DNA of 6,046 nucleotides. Source: Candidatus Omnitrophota bacterium. Its GTDB lineage: Bacteria; Omnitrophota; Gorgyraeia; Duberdicusellales; 4484-171. The notes beneath the pieces are model-generated. The model was given only the letters and a program-made list of their open reading frames with translations, searched no databases and was not told the DNA's origin. The translations under genes and the position numbers were made by a program. Positions 1 to 6,008 of this stretch are shown here, piece after piece (the stretch's first letter is position 1; every line of letters begins with the position of its first letter). The stretch spans positions 1 through 6,046 of the forward strand of contig JAQUOR010000105.1 in NCBI GenBank assembly GCA_028717025.1. The letters run 5' to 3'.

Positions 1-24
1 GAAAGCTGGATGGAAAAATTATGA
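1..24 (+). CDS. Possible 3' end of an upstream gene (last 7 codons)
   Basis: Reading from base 1, the frame gives ESWMEKL followed by TGA at 22-24. This stop overlaps the kdsB ATG (21-23) as ATGA, a common arrangement between translationally coupled genes of one operon. Seven residues cannot identify a product. The alternative is that the upstream gene ends before the window and these bases are just a leader. The kdsB frame itself is also open back to base 3, so the 24 bases alone do not decide between these readings. Confidence 0.35.
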   Translation, partial: ESWMEKL

Positions 25-758
25 AAGTACTTGGAATAATCCCCGCACGATACGCTTCAACACGACTTCCCTTTAAAATGGTGCGCAATCTCCTGGGCAA
101 ACCGCTTTTACAGTGGTCATGGGAGAATGCTTCGCGTGCGCGCTTGGTTGATAAGCTTATTATTGCCTGTGACGACCCTAAGATAGAGCAGGTGGCGAAA
201 TCTTTTGGCGCAGAGATAATGATTACCTCCAGCCAACACTCATCCGGTACCGACAGGGTAGCGGAGGCTGCGCGTGATATTGATGCCGATATTGTTGTAA
301 ACATCCAGGCAGATGAGCCCCTGATGCATCCTTCAACCATTGATTCATTGGTGCAGGTGATGCTTGACAATAAAGATCTAGTGATGGCTACGGTGAGAAA
401 AAAACTCGATGACGAAAGTGAGATACTTACTCCGCATATCGTCAAGGTAATATGCGACAATAATGATTTTGCCTTATATTTTTCGCGTCATGCCATTCCC
501 TATTACCGTGAAAAAGGAACGGAAAGAGTGTATTACAAACATCTGGGCATATACGCATATACGAAAGACTTTTTGTACACATTCAAGAACCTGCCCGTGT
601 CCTCCTTGGAGCAGGCGGAGAAATTGGAGCAGTTACGGGCATTGCAGGCAGGCTACAAAATAAAAGTCATCGATACGTTGTTTGACTCCTGGGGCGTGGA
701 CACCGAAGAAGATCTACAGAAGGTCGAAAGAATTTTAAGCGAGAAGGGCACCGCCTGA
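21..758 (+). CDS. kdsB: CMP-Kdo synthetase (3-deoxy-manno-octulosonate cytidylyltransferase)
   Basis: This cytoplasmic enzyme transfers CMP from CTP to Kdo, giving CMP-Kdo, the donor used by Kdo transferase on lipid A. The 245-residue length matches the family. Visible motifs are the N-terminal nucleotide-binding signature IPARYASTRLP (residues 7-17) with Lys19, SGTDRVAEAA (75-84), NIQADEPL (94-101) with the expected Mg-binding Asp98, ALYFSRHAIPY (151-161), KHLGIYAY (173-180), LEQAEKLEQLRAL (196-208) and GVDTEEDL (225-232) with the second metal-ligand candidate Asp227. Two normally glycine positions differ: the usual LPGK is LPFK (Phe18) and the usual QGDEP is QADEP (Ala97). The ATG at 21 is chosen because MKVLGIIPARY aligns with known family N-termini and a weak TGGA lies six bases upstream. 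The frame is open upstream to the window edge. It leads the cluster that also supplies its Kdo precursor and its CTP. Confidence 0.96.
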   Translation: MKVLGIIPARYASTRLPFKMVRNLLGKPLLQWSWENASRARLVDKLIIACDDPKIEQVAKSFGAEIMITSSQHSSGTDRVAEAARDIDADIVVNIQADEPLMHPSTIDSLVQVMLDNKDLVMATVRKKLDDESEILTPHIVKVICDNNDFALYFSRHAIPYYREKGTERVYYKHLGIYAYTKDFLYTFKNLPVSSLEQAEKLEQLRALQAGYKIKVIDTLFDSWGVDTEEDLQKVERILSEKGTA

Positions 759-803
759 TACATAATCGCTACGAGCGAAAGAAGCAGACAACCGTAAATA
801 AAA

Positions 804-2387
804 ATGAGTATCGTTAAAAAGCCGCATCCAAGCATAGACGTTCCCGCTATCGCATCCGGTGAAAATGCCGGGATTTTCAAAATCGGCTTCGACAATGCCA
901 AATATTTACACGAACAAACGCAGGCAATTTTAGAGAGAGTAAAAAAATTTGACGATAAATTATACCTTGAATTTGGAGGCAAGATCCTTTTTGACTATCA
1001 CGCCTCCAGGGTTCTGCCGGGGTTTGAGCCCAACGTTAAAATGCGTCTGTTGCAGCATTTAAAGGACAAAGCCGACATAATCCTGTGCATTTATGCCGGT
1101 GACATAGAGCGCCGAAAAGTACGAGCTGATTTCGGCATTACCTACGACGTCGATGCGCTTAAACTGATCGATGATCTGCGCGACTGGGGGCTTGCAGTGT
1201 CGGCGGTGGTAATAACCCGTTTTGACAATCAGCCGGCAGCGACAATATTTAAAAATAAGCTGGAACGGCAGGATATAAGAGTATATACGCATCGTTTTAC
1301 GAAAGGTTATCCTACCGACATCGATATGATCGTAAGCGATGCCGGTTACGGTGCCAATGAGTATATAAAAACACACAAACCCCTGGTGGTAGTAACCGGT
1401 CCCGGGCCGGGCAGCGGAAAGCTTGCGACGTGTCTTTCGCAGCTATACCATGATCACAAAAAAGGCCTAAATTCCGGCTATGCGAAATTTGAAACCTTTC
1501 CTATCTGGAGTGTTCCGCTTAAGCACCCCGTGAACGTCGCTTATGAAGCCGCGACTGCCGACATCCGGGATTTTAACTTGATCGATCCTTTCCACCTGGA
1601 AGCATACGGAGAAACCTCGGTAAATTACAACCGTGACGTCGAAGTGTTTCCGGTATTACGCAGGATTTTGGAGAAAATCACCGGTTTGGATTCTATCTAT
1701 AAATCACCAACCGACATGGGAGTCAACCGTGCAGGATTCGGCATCATCGATGACGACGCGATCAAAGCGGCATCCTGCCAGGAAGTGATACGCAGATACT
1801 TCCGGTATTCTTGCGAGTACGTGATGGGTTTTGTGGATAAGGAAACAGTGCAGCGGGTTGAGCTCCTGATGGAAGAGCTGGGCATGCGGCAGGAAGACAG
1901 GTGCGTCGTGGCGCCTGCGCGGGAAGCAGCCAAAGAAGCGCAAGAAAAAAAGAAAGGCAACGAAGGGGTTTTTTGCGGCGCGGCTATTCAACTGCCGGAC
2001 GGCCGTATCGTGACCGGGAAAAATTCTCCGCTGATGCATGCGGCATCAAGCGCTATTTTTAACGCCATTAAAAAGCTGTCAGATATCCCCGATAAAATAC
2101 ATCTGCTTTCTCCCAGTATCATCGATTCAATACGTAATCTTAAGAAAGATGTCTTAAACGCAAAGACGGTGAGTCTTGATTTAGAAGAAACAATGATCGC
2201 TTTAAGCATCAGCGCGGCAACCAATCCCGCCGCGCAGATGGCAATGGAAAAACTTAAAAGTTTAAAAGGGTGCGAAATGCACATGACGCATATTCCAACC
2301 CCCGGCGACGAAGCTGGATTACGCAGGCTCGGCGTGAATTTAACCACGGAGCCTAATTTCTCAACGAAGATGTTGTTCGTGGCGTAA
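804..2387 (+). CDS. UPF0371 / DUF1846 family protein of unknown function
   Basis: The 527-residue product matches the DUF1846 (UPF0371) family along nearly its whole length, but no biochemical role is known to me. Recognisable family blocks are GFDNAKYL (residues 28-35), LYLEFGGK with DYHASRVLPGF (53-74), AGDIERRKVRADFGITYD (98-115), RDWGL (126-130), TKGYPTDIDMIVSD (166-179), the glycine-rich loop GPGPGSGK (199-206), KFETFPIW (228-235), HPVNVAYEAATAD (241-253), DPFHLEAYG (261-269), SPTDMGVNRAGFGI (301-314), RRYFRY (330-335), GKNSPLMHAASS (405-416), ALSISAATNPAAQ (466-478) and GCEMH...GDEAGLRRLG (489-510). The glycine loop suggests nucleotide or phosphate binding, but Leu207 follows Lys206 where classical P-loops have Ser/Thr. 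There is no signal peptide or membrane segment, so it is probably cytosolic. ATG 804 follows an in-frame TAA at 795-797 and no ATG, GTG or TTG lies between it and the conserved start near residue 27, so an extension of roughly 25 residues is implied. No Shine-Dalgarno is visible. It interrupts an otherwise purely Kdo/CTP gene series. Confidence 0.93.
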   Translation: MSIVKKPHPSIDVPAIASGENAGIFKIGFDNAKYLHEQTQAILERVKKFDDKLYLEFGGKILFDYHASRVLPGFEPNVKMRLLQHLKDKADIILCIYAGDIERRKVRADFGITYDVDALKLIDDLRDWGLAVSAVVITRFDNQPAATIFKNKLERQDIRVYTHRFTKGYPTDIDMIVSDAGYGANEYIKTHKPLVVVTGPGPGSGKLATCLSQLYHDHKKGLNSGYAKFETFPIWSVPLKHPVNVAYEAATADIRDFNLIDPFHLEAYGETSVNYNRDVEVFPVLRRILEKITGLDSIYKSPTDMGVNRAGFGIIDDDAIKAASCQEVIRRYFRYSCEYVMGFVDKETVQRVELLMEELGMRQEDRCVVAPAREAAKEAQEKKKGNEGVFCGAAIQLPDGRIVTGKNSPLMHAASSAIFNAIKKLSDIPDKIHLLSPSIIDSIRNLKKDVLNAKTVSLDLEETMIALSISAATNPAAQMAMEKLKSLKGCEMHMTHIPTPGDEAGLRRLGVNLTTEPNFSTKMLFVA

Positions 2388-2388
2388 C

Positions 2389-2445
2389 CAGCTATCGGCT
2401 TTCAGCCCGCCTCGTGGCAGGCCGAGAGTTTCTGCCTGATAGCTG
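2389..2445. repeat. Imperfect inverted repeat in the pyrG leader, 8-bp perfect arms
   Basis: CAGCTATC at 2389-2396 is exactly complementary to GATAGCTG at 2438-2445, enclosing 41 bases that can form smaller stems: GGCT-TTC-AGCC at 2397-2407, and GGCAG 2416-2420 with CTGCC 2432-2436. Read on the minus strand, bases 2407-2387 fall into three degenerate heptads (GGCTGAA, AGCCGAT, AGCTGGT). On the plus strand, 2434-2447 gives GCCTGAT and AGCTGAC. The element therefore looks like facing arrays of an AGCTGAT-like unit. It has no T-run, so it is not a standard terminator. The right arm ends 15 bases before the pyrG start, so a folded transcript could affect pyrG translation. That role is inference. 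Confidence 0.55.
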
Positions 2446-2460
2446 ACAATAAAGGAAAAC

Positions 2461-4074
2461 ATGGCAAAATATATTTTCGTAACCGGTGGCGTAGTTTCCA
2501 GCTTGGGCAAAGGCATTACGGCGTCATCATTGGGTAAACTTCTTGAAACCAACGGGCTTAAAGTAACACTGATGAAATGTGACCCCTATATTAACGTTGA
2601 CGCGGGGACGATGAATCCGTATCAGCATGGTGAAGTGTACGTAACGGAAGACGGCGCGGAAACGGATCTGGATCTAGGCCATTATGAACGTTTCACGCAC
2701 GCAAAATTAGGCAGCGCAAATAATATCACTACCGGAAAGATCTATTATTCGGTAATAACCAAAGAGCGAAAAGGAGATTATCTGGGCAAATGCGTTCAGA
2801 TAATACCGCATATTACCGATGAGATCAAAAACAGCATTAAACACGTTGCCCACGAGCAGAACGTTGACGTAGTAATCGTTGAAATCGGAGGGACCGTCGG
2901 TGATATCGAAAGTTTGCCTTTTCTGGAAGCGATACGGCAACTAAAATTAGAGCTGGGCAGGGACTACGCGATCAATATCCACGTCACTCTTGTCCCTTAC
3001 ATCAAGGCAGCAGGAGAGATCAAGACAAAGCCTACCCAGCATAGTGTGGGGACACTGCGCGAGATCGGTATCAGCCCCGATATTATTATTTGCAGGACAG
3101 AGAAAGAACTTCATAAGGAGTCTCGCGAGAAGATCGCGCTATTCTGTAATGTCGATAAAGAGGCGGTCATCCCGGCGCTGGATGTAAAAAGTATTTACGA
3201 AGTACCCCAGATGCTGCGCGAAGAAGGCCTTGACCGGTTAGTGGTCAGACTCCTCAACTTAAAATGCGACGATGAGGATCTGACGGAGTGGCAAAATTCA
3301 GTAGTAAAAGTCGTACGCTCACCTTCAAAAGAAGTGCCGATTGCGGTGGTGGGCAAGTACATCATACATCAGGATGCCTACAAATCGATATATGAGGCGC
3401 TTTCGCACGGCGGTATTGCCAATGATGCGCGTCTCCTTATAAAGAGAGTTGATTCTGAAGATATCGAAGAGCACGGAGTTGAAAAATATTTAAGCGATGT
3501 CAAAGGATTGCTGGTACCCGGCGGGTTTGGGCACAGAGGAATTGAGGGAAAAATTGCGGCGATACGGTATGCCCGGGAGCAAAAAATACCGTTTTTCGGA
3601 ATTTGCCTCGGCATGCAAACCGCGGTCATTGAGTTCGCGCGGAACGTATGCGGATACGAAAAAGCAAATTCTACGGAGTTCGATAAAAACACGAAATACC
3701 CGGTAATAAGTCTGCTTGAAGAGCAGAAGAAAATAAAGGGCATGGGAGCATCGATGCGCTTAGGTGCCTATGAATGCGTGCTTGGTAAAATAACGAGAGC
3801 ACATCAAGCGTACCGGAAGGATAAAATTCAGGAGCGCCACCGGCATAGATACGAATTCAATAATAAATACAGAGAGGCATTCACCAAAGCCGGTATGGTA
3901 TTTTCGGGGATATATCCAAAAGACGATTTGGTGGAAATAGCGGAACTCCCGCAGCACCCTTGGTTTATAGGATGTCAGTTTCATCCCGAATTTAAATCTA
4001 AACCAGACAATGCGCATCCGCTATTTAGGGAATTCATAAAAGCGGTAGTATTGGCGAAATATGGAAAAGAATAA
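2461..4074 (+). CDS. pyrG: CTP synthase (glutamine-hydrolysing)
   Basis: It converts UTP, ATP and glutamine to CTP in the cytosol; the 537 residues match full-length family members. The synthetase domain spans about residues 1-270: KYIFVTGGVVSSLGKGI (3-19) with the P-loop-like SLGKG, DPYINVDAGTMNPYQHGEV (41-59), DGAETDLDLGHYERF (64-78), EIGGTVGDIES (141-151), KTKPTQHSVGTLR (188-200). The class I glutamine amidotransferase domain follows from about 293: LLVPGGFGHRG (350-360), nucleophile Cys382 in GICLGMQ (380-386), RHRYEFN (461-467), and His508/Glu510 in QFHPEF. All catalytic triad positions are present, so it should be active. The DPY motif follows KC (Cys40) where an aromatic or aliphatic residue is usual. 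The ATG is supported by AAGGA at 2452-2456 and the canonical N-terminus. Its position among Kdo genes suggests it provides CTP for KdsB. The upstream spacer carries an inverted repeat, and its last codons overlap kdsA. Confidence 0.98.
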   Translation: MAKYIFVTGGVVSSLGKGITASSLGKLLETNGLKVTLMKCDPYINVDAGTMNPYQHGEVYVTEDGAETDLDLGHYERFTHAKLGSANNITTGKIYYSVITKERKGDYLGKCVQIIPHITDEIKNSIKHVAHEQNVDVVIVEIGGTVGDIESLPFLEAIRQLKLELGRDYAINIHVTLVPYIKAAGEIKTKPTQHSVGTLREIGISPDIIICRTEKELHKESREKIALFCNVDKEAVIPALDVKSIYEVPQMLREEGLDRLVVRLLNLKCDDEDLTEWQNSVVKVVRSPSKEVPIAVVGKYIIHQDAYKSIYEALSHGGIANDARLLIKRVDSEDIEEHGVEKYLSDVKGLLVPGGFGHRGIEGKIAAIRYAREQKIPFFGICLGMQTAVIEFARNVCGYEKANSTEFDKNTKYPVISLLEEQKKIKGMGASMRLGAYECVLGKITRAHQAYRKDKIQERHRHRYEFNNKYREAFTKAGMVFSGIYPKDDLVEIAELPQHPWFIGCQFHPEFKSKPDNAHPLFREFIKAVVLAKYGKE

Positions 4075-4849
4075 ATTCTATTTTATCGCGGGGCCCTGTA
4101 TTATCGAGGATAAACGCCTTACGCTGGATATCGCTGCCTATTTAAAAGAAGCGGTTGCGAATCTGCCGGTTACTTTTATTTTTAAAGCAAGCTTCGATAA
4201 GGCAAACCGGACATCTCTGCGTTCCTTCAGGGGTCCGGGCCTAAAGAAAGGTATCCCAATCCTTGAAGAGGTAAAGAAAAAATTAAACATCCCTGTGCTC
4301 AGCGATGTCCACTGTTCTCACCAGATAAAAGAGCTCAAAGACGTTCTTGATGTGATCCAGATCCCTGCGTTTCTGTGCCGTCAGACCGACCTAATCATTG
4401 AAGCCGCCAAAACAAAAAAGACCGTTAATATTAAAAAGGGACAGTTTTTATCGCCGGCTGACATGCAGTACGTAATAGAGAAAGCGGAATCTACGGGAAA
4501 TAAAAATATTTTGCTGACGGAAAGAGGAGCATGCTTTGGCTACAATAACCTGGTAGTCGATTTTCGTTCATTTCTTATCATGAAAGAATTTGGGTACCCG
4601 GTTATTTATGACGCAACTCATTCGCTCCAGAAGCCCTCGGCGTTGAAGGGAGTTTCCGGAGGAGACAGGGCATTTATCGCTCCCTTAAGCAGAGCGGCAT
4701 GTGCCTGTGGAGTTGACGGGATATTTATGGAAGTCCACCCGGATCCTAAGCGCGCTGCTTCTGATGCCAGCACGTCCTATCCGCTGGATAAGGTAAAGCC
4801 GTTATTAAAAGAATTGATGAGGATCAGGGGAGCAATCGCGAGAGGATAG
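4061..4849 (+). CDS. kdsA: Kdo-8-phosphate synthase (2-dehydro-3-deoxyphosphooctonate aldolase), metal-dependent type
   Basis: It condenses phosphoenolpyruvate with D-arabinose-5-phosphate to Kdo-8-phosphate, the committed step of Kdo synthesis, as a cytosolic TIM barrel. Family motifs are FIAGPCIIED (residues 8-17), FKASFDKANRTS (41-52) binding substrate phosphates, SFRGPGL (55-61), LSDVHC (80-85), QIPAFLCRQTD (100-110), KKGQFLSPADM (125-135), LLTERG (151-156), YDATHSLQ (183-190), SGGDR (199-203), MEVHPDP (223-229) and SDAST (234-238). Cys13, His187, Glu224 and Asp235 match the four metal ligands of the metal-dependent class (Aquifex type). The metal-free E. coli class has Asn at the Cys position. 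At 262 residues it is slightly shorter than the E. coli enzyme because the N-terminal beta-hairpin region is minimal. The start overlaps the end of pyrG by 14 bases with no clear Shine-Dalgarno, which points to translational coupling. Confidence 0.97.
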   Translation: MEKNKFYFIAGPCIIEDKRLTLDIAAYLKEAVANLPVTFIFKASFDKANRTSLRSFRGPGLKKGIPILEEVKKKLNIPVLSDVHCSHQIKELKDVLDVIQIPAFLCRQTDLIIEAAKTKKTVNIKKGQFLSPADMQYVIEKAESTGNKNILLTERGACFGYNNLVVDFRSFLIMKEFGYPVIYDATHSLQKPSALKGVSGGDRAFIAPLSRAACACGVDGIFMEVHPDPKRAASDASTSYPLDKVKPLLKELMRIRGAIARG

Positions 4850-4926
4850 AGGTGAGGGGTTTAAAAAAGCTCTAACCTAAAAACCCAAAGCCAAAATAAT
4901 AGTCAATATTTATCAAAGGAAAATAT

Positions 4927-5907
4927 ATGAATCGATTTAAACCGCAAGAAATACTTAATTGGGCAAGGGAAGTTTTAGAAATCGAAGCTGAAGGGATCCT
5001 TGGTTTAAAGGGGAATCTCAACGGCGATTTTCTAAAGGCAGCAGGCATTATGTCTGTCTGTAAAGGGAAAATCGTGGTTATCGGAATGGGCAAGACCGGC
5101 ATCATCGGCCAGAAATTTTCCGCAACGCTTTCTTCAACCGGTACTTCCAGTTTCTGGTTGCACGCCGCAGAAGCAGTGCATGGAGACTTAGGAAGGATAG
5201 AGGCCGAAGATGTTGCGGTCGTCCTTTCATATAGCGGCGAAACAGAAGAGATAAAAAATCTTATTCCCTTTATCCGGCAAATCGGCGCAAAGATGGTTGC
5301 GATTACCGGAAATACCAATTCAAGCCTCGCGCGTTATGCGGACGGCGTGATAAACGTAAAAATCGACAAGGAAGCATGTCCGCTGGGGCTTGCGCCGACG
5401 ACCTCTACAACCGCGACATTAGCGGCCTGTGATTGCTTAAGCGTTATTCTGCAAAAAGTCAAAGGTTTCAAAGAAAAAGATTTTGCTTTTTTCCATCCCC
5501 GTGGTTCATTGGGAAGAAAGCTTTTGCTCAAAGTAAAAGATATCATGCGTAAAGGCAAGTTCAGTTCCATTGTGAATGAGAATACCATGGTTAAAGAAGT
5601 ACTTGTCAAAATCACTTCAGCGCATGCGGGAGCCGCGAGCGTTGTCGATAAAAAAGGTGTGTTGGTTGGAATATTTACTGACGGAGATTTACGCAGGAAC
5701 CTTGAGCGCCACCGTAATCTTCTTAAAAAGAGAATCGGTGACGTGATGACCAAAAATCCTGTGGTTGTAAGAGATTATGACCTTGCTTCCGAGGCCCTTA
5801 AAATTTTAGAGACTCGTAAGATCGACGAAGTCCCCGTTGTAGACAAAGATTATAAGCCTCTGGGCATGCTTGACGTGCAGGATTTGATTGCAGCGGGAAT
5901 CATATAG
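4927..5907 (+). CDS. kdsD: D-arabinose-5-phosphate isomerase (SIS + tandem CBS domains)
   Basis: It isomerises D-ribulose-5-phosphate to D-arabinose-5-phosphate, the substrate of KdsA encoded just upstream. At 326 residues it has the full KdsD/KpsF architecture. The SIS domain covers about residues 35-200: VVIGMGKTGIIG (50-61) with catalytic-type Lys56, HAAEAVHGDLG (79-89), SYSGETEE (101-108), KEACPLGLAPTTSTT (148-162) including Glu149, and FHPRGSLGRKLL (189-200) with His190. Two CBS domains follow, about 203-260 (DIMRKG, FTDGDLRR 250-257) and 271-326 (DVMTKNP, IDEVPVVD 299-306). CBS pairs often bind nucleotides and may regulate the isomerase. Deviations from the common pattern are SYSGE instead of SNSGE, KTGI instead of KSGH, and HPRG instead of HPGG. 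ATG 4927 has AAAGGA at 4915-4920, six bases upstream. KpsF or GutQ paralogues have the same fold and reaction, but the kdsA neighbourhood favours the LPS-dedicated KdsD. Confidence 0.93.
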   Translation: MNRFKPQEILNWAREVLEIEAEGILGLKGNLNGDFLKAAGIMSVCKGKIVVIGMGKTGIIGQKFSATLSSTGTSSFWLHAAEAVHGDLGRIEAEDVAVVLSYSGETEEIKNLIPFIRQIGAKMVAITGNTNSSLARYADGVINVKIDKEACPLGLAPTTSTTATLAACDCLSVILQKVKGFKEKDFAFFHPRGSLGRKLLLKVKDIMRKGKFSSIVNENTMVKEVLVKITSAHAGAASVVDKKGVLVGIFTDGDLRRNLERHRNLLKKRIGDVMTKNPVVVRDYDLASEALKILETRKIDEVPVVDKDYKPLGMLDVQDLIAAGII

Positions 5908-5912
5908 AGAAA

Positions 5913-5952
5913 AAGCTCATAAGCTAATAAGCCCGTGAGCTCATAGGTTAGC
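5913..5952. repeat. Degenerate tandem array of 8-base units
   Basis: Directly after the kdsD stop, bases 5913-5944 divide into four consecutive octamers fitting RAGCYNRT (first unit AAGCTCAT, fourth unit GAGCTCAT). A fifth, poorer unit AGGTTAGC follows at 5945-5952. The array also contains complementary segments: AGCTCAT 5914-5920 can pair with GTGAGCT 5935-5941 (one G-U), and GCTAA 5923-5927 with TTAGC 5948-5952. No T-tract follows, so it is not an obvious intrinsic terminator. The AGCT-centred units resemble the heptads in the pyrG leader, which suggests a shared intergenic repeat family; that link is inference. Confidence 0.6.
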
Positions 5953-6008
5953 AGAAAAGAAGAGAAACGAGAGCGCAAAGTTTTATATCTCATACCTAAT
6001 TACCAGAC

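Noticed and set aside
766..778. Small perfect hairpin TCGCT-ACG-AGCGA between kdsB and the UPF0371 gene
   Set aside because: The stem has only five pairs and no T-run follows. Such short hairpins are common by chance, so I do not call a terminator or regulatory site.
653..982. Minus-strand 109-codon open frame across the kdsB-UPF0371 junction
   Set aside because: It is antisense to two well-supported genes; its hydrophobic stretch follows from the complementary codons, and no family match is apparent.
2361..2552. Minus-strand 63-codon open frame crossing the pyrG leader
   Set aside because: It is mostly antisense to conserved coding sequence of UPF0371 and pyrG, its peptide resembles nothing I know, and it has no ribosome site.
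4850..4926. GGGTTT (4857-4862) and AAACCC (4881-4886) inverted repeat in the kdsA-kdsD spacer
   Set aside because: It has six pairs across an 18-base AT-rich loop, with no T-tract and no match to the other spacer repeats. I also see no convincing -35/-10 pair in this spacer.
4872..5318. Minus-strand 148-codon open frame opposite kdsD
   Set aside because: It lies fully opposite the conserved SIS domain of kdsD and is a frame shadow.
5913..5952. CRISPR-like array
   Set aside because: The units are 8 bases with no spacers between them, far from CRISPR repeat-spacer dimensions.
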